64,000 nt of DNA, from positions 9,784 to 73,783 of the forward strand of contig CAWFXV010000008.1 in NCBI GenBank assembly GCA_963819885.1. The letters run 5' to 3'. The position numbers and the translations under genes are program-made. Shown here one piece after another: positions 1 through 8,210 of the stretch (position 1 is the first letter of the stretch; the number at the start of each line of letters is the position of its first letter). The DNA comes from JACVRX01 sp963819885. GTDB lineage: Bacteria; Actinomycetota; Actinomycetes; Jiangellales; Jiangellaceae. Below the pieces are notes generated by a model. The model ran no database searches, had not been told where the DNA came from, and worked only from the letters and a program-made list of their open reading frames with translations.

Positions 1-381
1 TGGGTTGGCGCAGTCGGTCGCTTCCCACGCCTCGTACGCGGCGCTGTAATCCGCGGCCGCTGCCTCTGTGTCGGCGACGAGTGCGGCGATTTCGGCCGGG
101 ACCTCGCCTCCCTCCTGCGCTGCTGACAGGGCGGTGCCGAGCGCCGTTGCCGCCTCGCTGCCCATCTGGTAAGCCGCCGCACAGGTGTCTACCTCGTCGA
201 AGTCGGCACAGGTGAAGTCGGCATCCGCGACGCTCTCGCGCCATGCGCCGTCATGGCTGGCGACGATCTTGGCGTACTGGTCGACTTCCGGGTCGTCTGC
301 CTCGGTGGTCGCGGCAGCGCCGCCACCACACGCGGCGAGAGTCAGTGCGACGATCACCGCGGCAATCGAGGGTGTTGCCAT
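1..381 (-). CDS. Putative secreted lipoprotein (3' end outside window)
   Basis: Reading the minus strand from an ATG at 381 gives an open frame of 127 codons that runs off the left edge, so the C-terminus is missing. Residues 1-18 form a short signal peptide ending in the lipobox LAAC (ATP..LTLAAC), followed by GGG and a low-complexity A/T linker, as in a lipoprotein anchored to the outer face of the membrane. The mature part is acidic and Ala-rich, with a cysteine pair around FTC..DTC and a further TDC near the edge. I do not recognise a family. It is divergent from the response-regulator gene at 563, with about 180 bases between them. Confidence 0.7.
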   Translation of the reverse strand, partial: MATPSIAAVIVALTLAACGGGAAATTEADDPEVDQYAKIVASHDGAWRESVADADFTCADFDEVDTCAAAYQMGSEAATALGTALSAAQEGGEVPAEIAALVADTEAAAADYSAAYEAWEATDCANP

Positions 382-562
382 ACGTCGTGGCCTCCCATGG
401 GCAAGTCGGCGCAAACCCTACCTGCGTATCCGTCCGACGATTTCGCGGCCAGTCCGGCTAGGCCCTGCTTGGCGCGGCGGCCTCTTATGCTGTTCGAGCC
501 GGTTCTCCCGTTCCTCCCAGCCTCCTCCGGGCAGGCCGCGAGGTCGCCCGAAGGCTGACCTG

Positions 563-2221
563 ATGAGCAAACCGACCATTTTGACGGTCGACGACGATCC
601 GCTGGTTTCTGCGGCAATCACGCGCGACCTGGCCAACCACTATGGCGCCGACTATCGCATCGTTCGCGCTACGTCAGGCCCCGAGGCGCTGGCCGTGCTG
701 ACCAAGCTCGCCCTCCGCGACGAACCGGTGGCGTTGATCGCCGCAGACCAGCGGATGCCGCAGATGACCGGTATCGAAATGCTCGACCAGGCGCGTACCC
801 ATGCGCCAGGTGCGAAGGTCCTGCTGCTGACGGCGTACGCCGACACAGACGTAGCGATCAAGGCGATCAACGACATCGGCCTCGACTACTACTTGCTCAA
901 GCCGTGGGACCCGCCGGAGGAGCGGCTGTACCCGGTCATCGACGATCTGCTCGGCGACTGGCAGCAGGCGAACCGGGACCACACCTCTGACGTCCGAGTG
1001 ATCGGGCACCGGTGGTCGGAGCGCAGCAACGACATCAAGATGTTCCTGTCGCGCAACCACGTGCCCTACCGCTGGCTGGACATCGAGCGCGACGCCGATG
1101 CCGAGCGGTTGCGCGACCTCGCCCAAGCCGCACCCGCAGACCTCCCGCTTGTACTGGTCCCGGATGGCGACACCCTCCGCTCGCCTTCGATGCTTGACCT
1201 CGCCGGCGCGCTCGGGTTGCACACCACGGCACAACAGCCGCTGTACGACGTGTGCATCGTCGGTGGCGGCCCGGCCGGCTTGGCCGCCGCGGTGTACGGA
1301 GCTTCCGAAGGCTTGAGCACCGTCATCGTTGAGCGCGAGGCACCTGGGGGGCAGGCGGGACAGAGCGCGGCGATAGAGAACTACTTGGGATTCCCGAGGG
1401 GGCTCAGTGGCTCCGACCTCGCTCATCGCGCCCTTGCTCAAGTTTCCCGTTTCGGCGCCGAGATGGTCCTCGCTCGCGAGGTTGTCGGCTTCGAGACCCG
1501 TGGCCCCGTGCGCGCCGTGCTCTTCGACGGCTCCGGCGAGATCGAAGCACGTGCGGTCATCGCGGCAACTGGTATGTCCTACCGACGGCTCGAGTCATCA
1601 GGACTCGCCGAGCTGACCGGCCGCGGCGTCTACTATGGCGCGGACTCCAGTGCAGCGAGCCAGTGCCAAGGCGACGACGTCTACATCGTTGGTGCCGCCA
1701 ACTCGGCGGGTCAGGCCGCCCTTTCCTTGTCCCGGTTCGCCAAGCACGTGGTGCTGGTCGTCCGGGCTGCGACGCTCATGGACACGATGTCCAAGTACCT
1801 CGTGGAACGAATCAGCTCGGCGCCCAACATCACGGTCCGGTATCACAGCGAGGTGGTGGCGGGTCGGGGTGACGGCCACCTTGAGACGCTCACCCTCGCA
1901 GACAGGAGCTCCGGCGCCACTGAAGAGGTTCCATCGAGCTGGCTGTTCGTCTTCATCGGCGCCTCACCCCGTACCGGGTGGCTCGGCCCTGAGGTCATCC
2001 GCGACGACAGGGGTTTCGTCGTCACAGGTCAAGATCTCGGGGGTCCCACTCCCGCTTCGCGGTGGCCGCTCGCGCGGGCACCCCTCGCCCTGGAGACGAG
2101 CGTGCCGGGCGTTTTCGCCGCCGGCGACGTTCGACTCAACTCCATGAAAAGGGTGGCATCCGCCGTCGGTGAAGGCGCGATGGCGATCCACCTGGTACAC
2201 CGCTACCTGGCCACGATCTGA
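563..2221 (+). CDS. Response regulator fused to thioredoxin-reductase-like FAD oxidoreductase
   Basis: The ATG at 563 is chosen because the receiver domain starts immediately after it; the open frame extends further upstream without protein-like sequence. Residues 1-130 are a CheY-like receiver with acidic residues D10-D12, phosphoacceptor D62, T90 and K113. Residues 145-220 resemble a thioredoxin/glutaredoxin fold without a CxxC. Residues 228-552 are a class II pyridine nucleotide-disulfide reductase-like module: FAD motif GGGPAG at 234-239, a second Rossmann motif VGAANSAGQ for NAD(P)H, and a C-terminal GDVR FAD motif. The redox CxxC of true thioredoxin reductase is absent (only one Cys in that stretch, ASQCQG). 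Inferred role: phosphorylation-controlled flavin redox protein. The stop overlaps the kinase start by one base, so the two are coupled. Confidence 0.88.
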   Translation: MSKPTILTVDDDPLVSAAITRDLANHYGADYRIVRATSGPEALAVLTKLALRDEPVALIAADQRMPQMTGIEMLDQARTHAPGAKVLLLTAYADTDVAIKAINDIGLDYYLLKPWDPPEERLYPVIDDLLGDWQQANRDHTSDVRVIGHRWSERSNDIKMFLSRNHVPYRWLDIERDADAERLRDLAQAAPADLPLVLVPDGDTLRSPSMLDLAGALGLHTTAQQPLYDVCIVGGGPAGLAAAVYGASEGLSTVIVEREAPGGQAGQSAAIENYLGFPRGLSGSDLAHRALAQVSRFGAEMVLAREVVGFETRGPVRAVLFDGSGEIEARAVIAATGMSYRRLESSGLAELTGRGVYYGADSSAASQCQGDDVYIVGAANSAGQAALSLSRFAKHVVLVVRAATLMDTMSKYLVERISSAPNITVRYHSEVVAGRGDGHLETLTLADRSSGATEEVPSSWLFVFIGASPRTGWLGPEVIRDDRGFVVTGQDLGGPTPASRWPLARAPLALETSVPGVFAAGDVRLNSMKRVASAVGEGAMAIHLVHRYLATI

Positions 2222-3633
2222 TGCGCGTCGACGATCTCCGCTCGCTGAGCATCTTCGAGGGTCTCACCGACGATCAGCTTGCTGAGCTGATCCAGGGCGG
2301 TACCGAGGTGCTCATCGAGCCCGGGGTCGATTTGTTCCGCGAGGGCGAGCACGCCGACTTCTGGTGGTTGCTCGTCGACGGTGGCATCGACCTCATCCGG
2401 CACATCGGCCGCGAGGACACGGTGGTCGCGAGGATGGACGTGCCGGGCCGATGGGCCGGAGGGTTCCGGGCCTGGGACGAGAACGGCATCTATCTCGCGA
2501 CTGGCCGAGGAAGGACTGGCGGGCGGGTGCTTCGGGTGCCAGCGCATGTACTGCGCGAGCTGTCGAACTCCTGGTTCCCGTTCGGCGGACACCTCATCGC
2601 GGGTCTGTACCGCACTGCGCGCTCCATCGAGTCCACCGCACGGCAGCGCGAATCTCTGGTGACCCTGGGTACGCTCGCCGCCGGCCTCGCGCATGAGATC
2701 AACAATCCGGCTTCCGCCGCAACCCGGGCGGTCGACGCCCTCGAAGCTGCTTGTCAGGTTCTGCTCTCGTCGGTCGGCCGGCTCGCCAACGACGAGATCT
2801 CGCCGAGGCAGTTCGCTGCGCTCGACGCGTTGCGCCGTCAGATCAAGCCCCAGCCGACGGACGCAGATCCGCTGGTCCGGGCAGACCGCGAGCAGGCAAT
2901 CTCTTTGTGGCTCACCCGCCACGGCATCGTGCGCGAGTGGACCATCGCGCCGCCACTCGCCGCCGCCGGAGTCGATCTCGCGTGGTGCGCGCGTGCCGCA
3001 GCAGTGCTGGAGGGATCGGCGCTGCAGCCGGGCATGGAGTGGGTTGCGAGTTCGTTCTCGGTCGCGACGTTGCTGTCGGAGTTGAAGGAGTCGACGCAGC
3101 GCATTTCCGAGCTCGTCGCCGCCGTCAGGTCCTACTCGCAAATGGACCGTGCGTCGATGCAGCACATCGACGTGACGGACGGCCTCGATAGCACCTTGGT
3201 GATGCTCGGGCACAAGCTCCGAGACGGGGTCACGGTCGTGCGCGAGTACGGCACCGATGTTCCTCGGATCGAGGCCTACGCGGCAGAGCTCAATCAGGTG
3301 TGGACGAATCTGATCGACAACGCCGTCGACGCAATGGACGGCGCAGGCACGTTACGGGTCGCGACGCGGGTCGATGGGGACGGCGTCGTCGTCGAGATCG
3401 GGGATACCGGCCCGGGCATACCAGCGGATGTAGCGGATCGGGCTTTCGAGGCCTTCTATACGACCAAGGACGTGGGCAAAGGCACCGGCCTTGGCCTCGA
3501 CATTGCGCAGCGCATCGTGGTTGAGCGCCACGGTGGAACGATCACCATCGACTCCCGACCGGACGAAACCGTGCTGCGGGTGCGAATCCCCAGCCGGCCG
3601 CACCAACCCCAGAAGGCGCCGAGCCGTGACTGA
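2221..3633 (+). CDS. Sensor histidine kinase with N-terminal cyclic-nucleotide-binding-like domain
   Basis: This 470-residue protein starts at the ATG sharing its first base with the preceding stop. Residues 1-125 form a cNMP/CRP-like sensor domain (FREGEHADFWWLL, typical beta-roll spacing). There is no membrane segment, so it is cytosolic. The phosphoacceptor is H158 in the box GLAHEINNP; a helical region to about 310 follows. The ATPase domain has N367 in LIDNAVD, the G1 box DTGPGI at 395-400 and the G2 box GKGTGLGL at 419-426. It is the obvious cognate kinase of the fused response regulator upstream. Family knowledge suggests the N-terminal domain senses a small ligand; which one cannot be read from the sequence. 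Confidence 0.88.
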   Translation: MRVDDLRSLSIFEGLTDDQLAELIQGGTEVLIEPGVDLFREGEHADFWWLLVDGGIDLIRHIGREDTVVARMDVPGRWAGGFRAWDENGIYLATGRGRTGGRVLRVPAHVLRELSNSWFPFGGHLIAGLYRTARSIESTARQRESLVTLGTLAAGLAHEINNPASAATRAVDALEAACQVLLSSVGRLANDEISPRQFAALDALRRQIKPQPTDADPLVRADREQAISLWLTRHGIVREWTIAPPLAAAGVDLAWCARAAAVLEGSALQPGMEWVASSFSVATLLSELKESTQRISELVAAVRSYSQMDRASMQHIDVTDGLDSTLVMLGHKLRDGVTVVREYGTDVPRIEAYAAELNQVWTNLIDNAVDAMDGAGTLRVATRVDGDGVVVEIGDTGPGIPADVADRAFEAFYTTKDVGKGTGLGLDIAQRIVVERHGGTITIDSRPDETVLRVRIPSRPHQPQKAPSRD

Positions 3634-3725
3634 GCGGGATCGGCGTCGTGGAGGTGCCGTGACGACGCCGGTCTCGTGGGCGGACACGCGCGTTGGACTC
3701 ATCGAGGATCGTGCGCCGCGTCGTG

Positions 3726-4295
3726 TCATTCCACGGACTGCAGGGCTTTTTGGGCTCGTTGATCCACAAAGCGCGTGACCAACTGCTGGGCCGCGCCGAA
3801 TACGGCTGCGTAGGCCAGAATTGTCGGCTGCGAGGTCAGCCGCTGCAGTCCTGGTACCAGCCCGCCGGCCACCAGCAACAGGCCGACGATGGCCGTCGCC
3901 GCGCCAGCAGGCAGCTTGAGCAGCGCTTGGGCGAGTGGCACATCGTAGGCGGAGCGAGTGGAACGCAGGGACGACAGCGCCTGTGCTCCTGATAGTGCTG
4001 CTCCGACCACAGCAACCAGCATCACGAGCATGGCATCGACAATCCCAGGCGACGAGCCCCCACTTGGGCACACGGACTCGGAGCCGGGCTCGCATAGCGG
4101 CACCAGCCTTGGTTCCACCGCGGCGAGCACCGCAATGCACACGTCCAGCAGCAGCAGGATGGCGGCCCAGAGCAGAAGCACATTGCGAAAGCTTCGTAGC
4201 CGGGTGTGAGCATCATCCTGAGCGTTGTAGGTGGCCGTGGCGACGACGGCAAGCAGTTGCGGTGGTGAGAGTCCCGGACCTGGAGGCACAGTCAT
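3726..4295 (-). CDS. Duplicated-module membrane protein, copy A
   Basis: 189 residues from an ATG at 4295 that overlaps the upstream stop by four bases (ATGA). It has three clear hydrophobic helices, roughly residues 38-58, 82-107 and 127-150, and a fourth weaker one near 160-178. A cysteine pair (PLC then VCP) sits in the loop after helix 1, which should face outside if the Arg-rich RSFR motif is cytosolic. The same framework occurs in the protein at 16857-17558: shared RSFRNVLL, ALLKLPxGAxTAxxGLLL and FVPGLxxL-type segments. No known family is recognised. Its partner at 4292-4774 also has a homologue beside copy B, so the two genes move as a module. Confidence 0.75.
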   Translation of the reverse strand: MTVPPGPGLSPPQLLAVVATATYNAQDDAHTRLRSFRNVLLLWAAILLLLDVCIAVLAAVEPRLVPLCEPGSESVCPSGGSSPGIVDAMLVMLVAVVGAALSGAQALSSLRSTRSAYDVPLAQALLKLPAGAATAIVGLLLVAGGLVPGLQRLTSQPTILAYAAVFGAAQQLVTRFVDQRAQKALQSVE

Positions 4296-4774
4296 GGGAT
4301 GCCTCGCTCGACGTCGCTGGTTGCAGTACCGCCCGACTCGGCTGGTGTTGTGGCAGGTTGTGACTGGCGCGCCCACCACTGTTCGAGGGCAATTCTTCGT
4401 GGATCGTTGGTACCCAGAAACCTCCGTGTCCGTGGCACGAGCTCCAGACCGCGCTCGCGTAGGTCGTCCGGCGAACGGACAGTCATCAGCAGGGCATCCG
4501 CCGCGTGCAAGTTGCGCCACACGCGCTCCACGTCTGCCCCCGTCCACCACGAGCGCGGTGAGCTGCCCCGGTCGAGAACCTCCCGAGCATTTTGCAGGCA
4601 CGCTTCGACGGCCTCGGCGTTCGACGCCGACTTCCCCTGCGGGCGCTCCCGGACGCGTGCCAGGTCCTGCGTCAATCGCTGGTGGAGGACGATCGCCCGC
4701 TCGCGCCAAGCAGCTCGAGTCCTGGGCGCGGCCCATTTTCGGGATCTGGCGTCCTCGACGTTCGTCGATGTCAC
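4292..4774 (-). CDS. Duplicated-module cytosolic partner, copy A
   Basis: 160 residues, GTG start at 4774 (V/M-T-S-T-N). This start is supported because the homologous gene at 18028 also begins M-T-S-T. It is hydrophilic, charged and mostly helical, with no membrane segment or signal peptide. Conserved points with the second copy include an RxWRE-type helix near residue 20, VER..NL.AA near residue 85, and a DPRR motif near residue 130. The stop overlaps the start of the membrane gene (ATGA), so translation is coupled and the products probably form a complex. Function unknown. Confidence 0.7.
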   Translation of the reverse strand: MTSTNVEDARSRKWAAPRTRAAWRERAIVLHQRLTQDLARVRERPQGKSASNAEAVEACLQNAREVLDRGSSPRSWWTGADVERVWRNLHAADALLMTVRSPDDLRERGLELVPRTRRFLGTNDPRRIALEQWWARQSQPATTPAESGGTATSDVERGIP

Positions 4775-4858
4775 ACGGCTGATTGTGCCCGAGGCCGTCC
4801 AACGCCGGGGCCTTTGCCGTACTCGCAGGCTGTCCGGTGACTGGAGGCCTGACCGGGC

Positions 4859-6160
4859 ATGAGCAGGACGAGGGTCGGATTGGTCTGCGGCTACCTCGAC
4901 CCGACGCGGGATGGCGTGGCCGACTACACGCGCCGGCTGGCTGCCCACCTGAGCCGTGCCGGCCTGGATCCGTTGATCGCGACGACATTCGAGTTGGCCC
5001 GCGCCGCCGGGGAGGGTTCTATCGGCGTCACTGCGCGGTGGGACGTGCGCGGTGTCGCTGCGGCAGCCCGGGCCATCCGCCGCTTCGACCTCGACCTGGT
5101 GCATGTGCAATTCGCGCCGTCGGTCTTCGGATTCTCCCGCGCGGTCGGGCTGATACCCATCCTTCTATCGAGGCGCGTCCCGCTCATCATCACGTTGCAC
5201 GAGTACGGCGTGTGGTCAGGGCATGGCATCGGCGGCAAGGTTCGCTCCGCGCTGTGGTCGGCGGCGGAATGCCGCGGGTACGCCGACCGCGAGACGTTGC
5301 TCTTGGCTCGCCGGGCCGATTGCCTACTGGTCTCCTCACCAGAGCAGCTGGCTGTGCTGAGGGCTCGCATCCGCCGCCGGGCGCCCGCCGCAGTCGAGGT
5401 GCCGATCGGCCTCAACGTGCAGATCCCGACCGTTCATCGGACTCGAGCCCGAGTGGATGTGCGCCGTCAACTCGGCGCGGCACCCGGCTCGTCGATCGTC
5501 GTGTTCTTTGGCTTTCTCCATCCGGAGAAGGCACTCGACGGGCTCATCGCCGCAGTGGCCGCGCTACGGGCGCGGCATCCGGGAATCCAGTTGGTGCTGA
5601 TCGGTGGCACGGAAAGCCACTCCGTGCCGAGCGCGGCGGCGCTCGAACTGCGCCGGCAGTTGCAGCAGGTCGCCGCAGCCCACGGCGTGCAGGATCAGGT
5701 CCACTTCACCGGCTACCTGCCCGACGTCGACGTCTCCCGACTGCTGCAGGCCGCCGACGTTGCGGCGTTCCCCCTTGACGCCGGTGTCACTCGCAAGTCC
5801 AGTTCGCTGCTCGCCGCGCTCGCGGCCGGGCTACCGGCCGTTGCCACGGCTCCCATGGGCACGGTCAATGGGCCGAGCGAGAACGACGGCGTGTTCTGGG
5901 TGCCACCGCGCGATACGACGGTTCTGACCGACGCCCTGGCCCGCGTGCTCAGCGATCGAGCTCTTGCTCACCGGCTGACGGTGGCGGGTCGGGCCCGGGC
6001 GGCGAGCCACAGCTGGGAAGCCATCGCCGCTGTGCATGCTCAGGTCTATGCCCGGGCACTTGCCTCCCACCGTGCCGACGGGTCATGGACAGCACGGACG
6101 GAACCGAGCAGGGTGGTCCCCTCAACGGCGGGTGAAGGGGACGCTGATGTCAGTGCGTGA
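4859..6160 (+). CDS. Glycosyltransferase family 4
   Basis: 433 residues from ATG 4859. The N-terminal half has the GT4 donor/acceptor Rossmann look (GYLDPTRDGVADYTRRLAAHL, i.e. a glycine/alcohol-rich loop and a DGVADYT motif), and the C-terminal half carries FFGFLHPEKALDGLI, VLIGG, VHFTGYLPD and the ADVAAFPL helix typical of GT-B enzymes. The classic E-x7-E is not clean (sequence KSSSLLAALAAGLPAVAT). It probably transfers an activated sugar to a cell-surface or secreted glycan on the cytosolic face of the membrane. It overlaps the acyltransferase gene by 14 bases and heads a three-gene operon. Confidence 0.88.
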   Translation: MSRTRVGLVCGYLDPTRDGVADYTRRLAAHLSRAGLDPLIATTFELARAAGEGSIGVTARWDVRGVAAAARAIRRFDLDLVHVQFAPSVFGFSRAVGLIPILLSRRVPLIITLHEYGVWSGHGIGGKVRSALWSAAECRGYADRETLLLARRADCLLVSSPEQLAVLRARIRRRAPAAVEVPIGLNVQIPTVHRTRARVDVRRQLGAAPGSSIVVFFGFLHPEKALDGLIAAVAALRARHPGIQLVLIGGTESHSVPSAAALELRRQLQQVAAAHGVQDQVHFTGYLPDVDVSRLLQAADVAAFPLDAGVTRKSSSLLAALAAGLPAVATAPMGTVNGPSENDGVFWVPPRDTTVLTDALARVLSDRALAHRLTVAGRARAASHSWEAIAAVHAQVYARALASHRADGSWTARTEPSRVVPSTAGEGDADVSA

Positions 6161-6707
6161 GCGAATGGCGCAGGGCGCCGAGAAGTTGGCGGTCGCTCTC
6201 CGAGGTGGGAGGTCGGCGTCGGGACGGCCGACCGGAGCCCGGGATACCGAGGATCCGGCGCTGTTCCGGCCGCTCGTGTACGGAGATCCGGCTCGGCTGC
6301 ACATCGCCCCGACCGCCGTGGTGAACAATGCGCTGTTCAATCTCTCGTCGGGTGAAATCACCGTCGGCGACTATGCCTTTTTCGGCCACAATGTCTCGGT
6401 CCTCACCGGTACACACGATTGGACCACGTTCGGCGCCGAGCGCCAGGTCGCCGTGCCGAAGTCCGGGCGCGATGTCGTCATCGAGGAGGGTGTCTGGGTG
6501 TCCAGCAACGCGATCGTCGTCGCGCCCTGCCGCATCGGAGCGCACGCGGTCGTCGGTGTCGGTTCACTCGTACTGCGCGACGTCGAACCGTACACAGTGG
6601 TCGCCGGCAATCCTGCCCGCGTGCTGCGGACAATCCCCAGGCCCGGTGAGCTCGAGGGGAAGGTGGATCCGGAAGCCGGTTCGGCAGGAGCGGTGACGGC
6701 CGGATGA
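6147..6707 (+). CDS. Hexapeptide-repeat acyltransferase (LbH family)
   Basis: 186 residues from the ATG at 6147, preceded by GAAGGGG; the longer frame to 6036 overlaps the glycosyltransferase in a non-protein-like way. The central part shows left-handed beta-helix hexapeptide periodicity (ITVGDYAFFGHNVSVLTG, VVIEEGVWVSSNAIVV) and the C-terminal AGNPARVL motif common to maltose/galactoside-type acetyltransferases. The probable catalytic His lies in GTHDW. Likely O-acetylates the sugar made by the neighbouring glycosyltransferase. Its last four bases overlap the methyltransferase start. Confidence 0.86.
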   Translation: MSVRERMAQGAEKLAVALRGGRSASGRPTGARDTEDPALFRPLVYGDPARLHIAPTAVVNNALFNLSSGEITVGDYAFFGHNVSVLTGTHDWTTFGAERQVAVPKSGRDVVIEEGVWVSSNAIVVAPCRIGAHAVVGVGSLVLRDVEPYTVVAGNPARVLRTIPRPGELEGKVDPEAGSAGAVTAG

Positions 6708-7570
6708 CCTCGTCGGTGGCCGGCTCGCGAGAACCGTCGAGTGCCGAGCGCGTCGAGGCGCTCGAGGCGCAGGTCCGGGATCTCGTTCGTGAGCTCGCCG
6801 AGGTCTCGCAACAGGCGGCAGGGCTCGAGTCGGACATTCGCGCGCTACGCGCCAAGGTCGACGGCGGCGGGTCACGCTTCGCCGCCCTCTACCCCGACTT
6901 CATCGACCGGTTCCGTGGGTCGACGGCCGATGTCACCGCGAAGCTCAGCGGGTATCTGACCGACGTACGCCGGGTCGTCGAACCGGCGGCCGGATCCGTC
7001 GCGGCGGGCACCGGGGTCGTGGACGTCGGCTCTGGGCGCGGTGAGTGGCTGGCGCTGCTACGGGACTCCGGTGTGTCCGCATCGGGGGTCGACGCCAACC
7101 CCGTATTCGTCGATGCTGCTCGGGCGCGTGGTCTCGACGTGGTCCACGCTGACGCTGCCGCACACCTGCTGGGGCTGCCAGCGGGCTCGGTCGACATGGT
7201 CACCGCGTTCCACCTCATCGAGCACCTCGACGTGGAAACGCTGCTCGCGCTGCTGGCCGCGGCCCGGCACGCTCTGCGTCCCGGAGGCTGCGTCCTGCTC
7301 GAGACGCCGAATCCGAGCAATCTCCGGATGGCCGCGTGCGACTTCTACAACGACCCGACACACCGCTCGCCGCTGCCGCCCGATCTCACCGAATACCTGG
7401 TCTCGGCGTCCGGCTTCGACGAGGTCGAAGTGCGTCCGCTCAACCCCAACCGGTCTGCTTTCGAGCCAGCAGACTCCGGCCCCTGCCGGCAGATCGAGCA
7501 GCTGGTGGCAGACACGCTCTTCGGAGCTCAGGACTATGCCGTCCTCGGCTACAAACAGCCGACGGCCTGA
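6704..7570 (+). CDS. SAM-dependent methyltransferase with N-terminal coiled coil
   Basis: 288 residues; ATG overlaps the previous stop (ATGA). Residues 12-55 form a heptad-rich coiled coil. The class I methyltransferase domain begins near residue 100: motif I VVDVGSGRGEWL, acidic loop VDANP, motif AFHLIEHLD and LRPGGCVLLETPNPSNL. This resembles methyltransferases that cap or modify surface polysaccharides in LPS/O-antigen clusters, which fits the glycosyltransferase and acyltransferase upstream. It closes the operon. Confidence 0.86.
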   Translation: MTSSVAGSREPSSAERVEALEAQVRDLVRELAEVSQQAAGLESDIRALRAKVDGGGSRFAALYPDFIDRFRGSTADVTAKLSGYLTDVRRVVEPAAGSVAAGTGVVDVGSGRGEWLALLRDSGVSASGVDANPVFVDAARARGLDVVHADAAAHLLGLPAGSVDMVTAFHLIEHLDVETLLALLAAARHALRPGGCVLLETPNPSNLRMAACDFYNDPTHRSPLPPDLTEYLVSASGFDEVEVRPLNPNRSAFEPADSGPCRQIEQLVADTLFGAQDYAVLGYKQPTA

Positions 7571-7759
7571 GCTTGGACGTGCTGTCGAACGTGCGGCGGA
7601 TCGCTGACGTGTTGAACAGCTGAAACGAGTCGGCCAGCGCAGCGCGCGAGAAAGCTCGCACCGCGAGCCCGGGAGCGTCGATGTCGCAGTCCATTCGGCC
7701 CTCACCTCCGTGCGCGCCAGGTGGCTACGGTCCGCGCAAGACTGCACTATGCAGGGGTG

Positions 7760-8134
7760 ATGTCTGATGATGCGGTGGCCGATGAGATCTTCGCCATCGG
7801 TTCGCAGATCCGCTACGTGGCTTTCGGCAGGGGCCAGGACGTTGTCCTGCGCGAGCGGGCAGGGCTGGTCGATGCCTCGTCAAGCGAGTCCGACCGTTAC
7901 GAGGAGCTGCTGGTCAATCCGACCCTCTTGAAGCTGGCTGGTCAGCGCGGTGAGATCGACTGCGGTGGTTTGCGCTATCTGGTCGTGGCCTACGGGAACT
8001 TCTGGCAGCTGGTGATCCCGACGGGCCCCGCGAGTCATGTGTCGGTGTCGGTCGAGTTGGACGCTGATCCAATCGCGGCCGCAAGCAGAGTCGTTTCGGT
8101 CGTCGAAGGGCACGCGGATCACGCGGGAACGTAG
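7760..8134 (+). CDS. Small roadblock/LC7-like protein (tentative)
   Basis: 124 residues from ATG 7760; a GTG three bases earlier is an alternative, and an open frame continues upstream without coding character. The pattern is helix, then a strand with QIRYVAFGRGQDVVL, a central helix (NPTLLKLAGQRG), paired strands (LRYLVVAYGNFWQLVIP) and a C-terminal helix. That order resembles the roadblock/LC7 fold of small GTPase regulators, but no signature residue proves it. Cytosolic. It lies alone between the glycan operon and the subtilase. Confidence 0.5.
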   Translation: MSDDAVADEIFAIGSQIRYVAFGRGQDVVLRERAGLVDASSSESDRYEELLVNPTLLKLAGQRGEIDCGGLRYLVVAYGNFWQLVIPTGPASHVSVSVELDADPIAAASRVVSVVEGHADHAGT

Positions 8135-8210
8135 TTCGGCGGTGGGCAGAAGTGTGGTGTGGACACGGCGGCCCTGCAAGGATCAAAGATGCGGGTAGGG
8201 AGGGGGGCGC

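Noticed and set aside
185..562. Upstream extension of the response-regulator frame to 185
   Set aside because: Ser/Arg/Pro-rich translation with no domain, and it overlaps the lipoprotein gene on the other strand; the receiver starts at 563.
674..1441. Long minus-strand frame opposite the fused response regulator
   Set aside because: Mirror of a GC-rich gene; composition is Arg/Gly/Val-rich with no domain.
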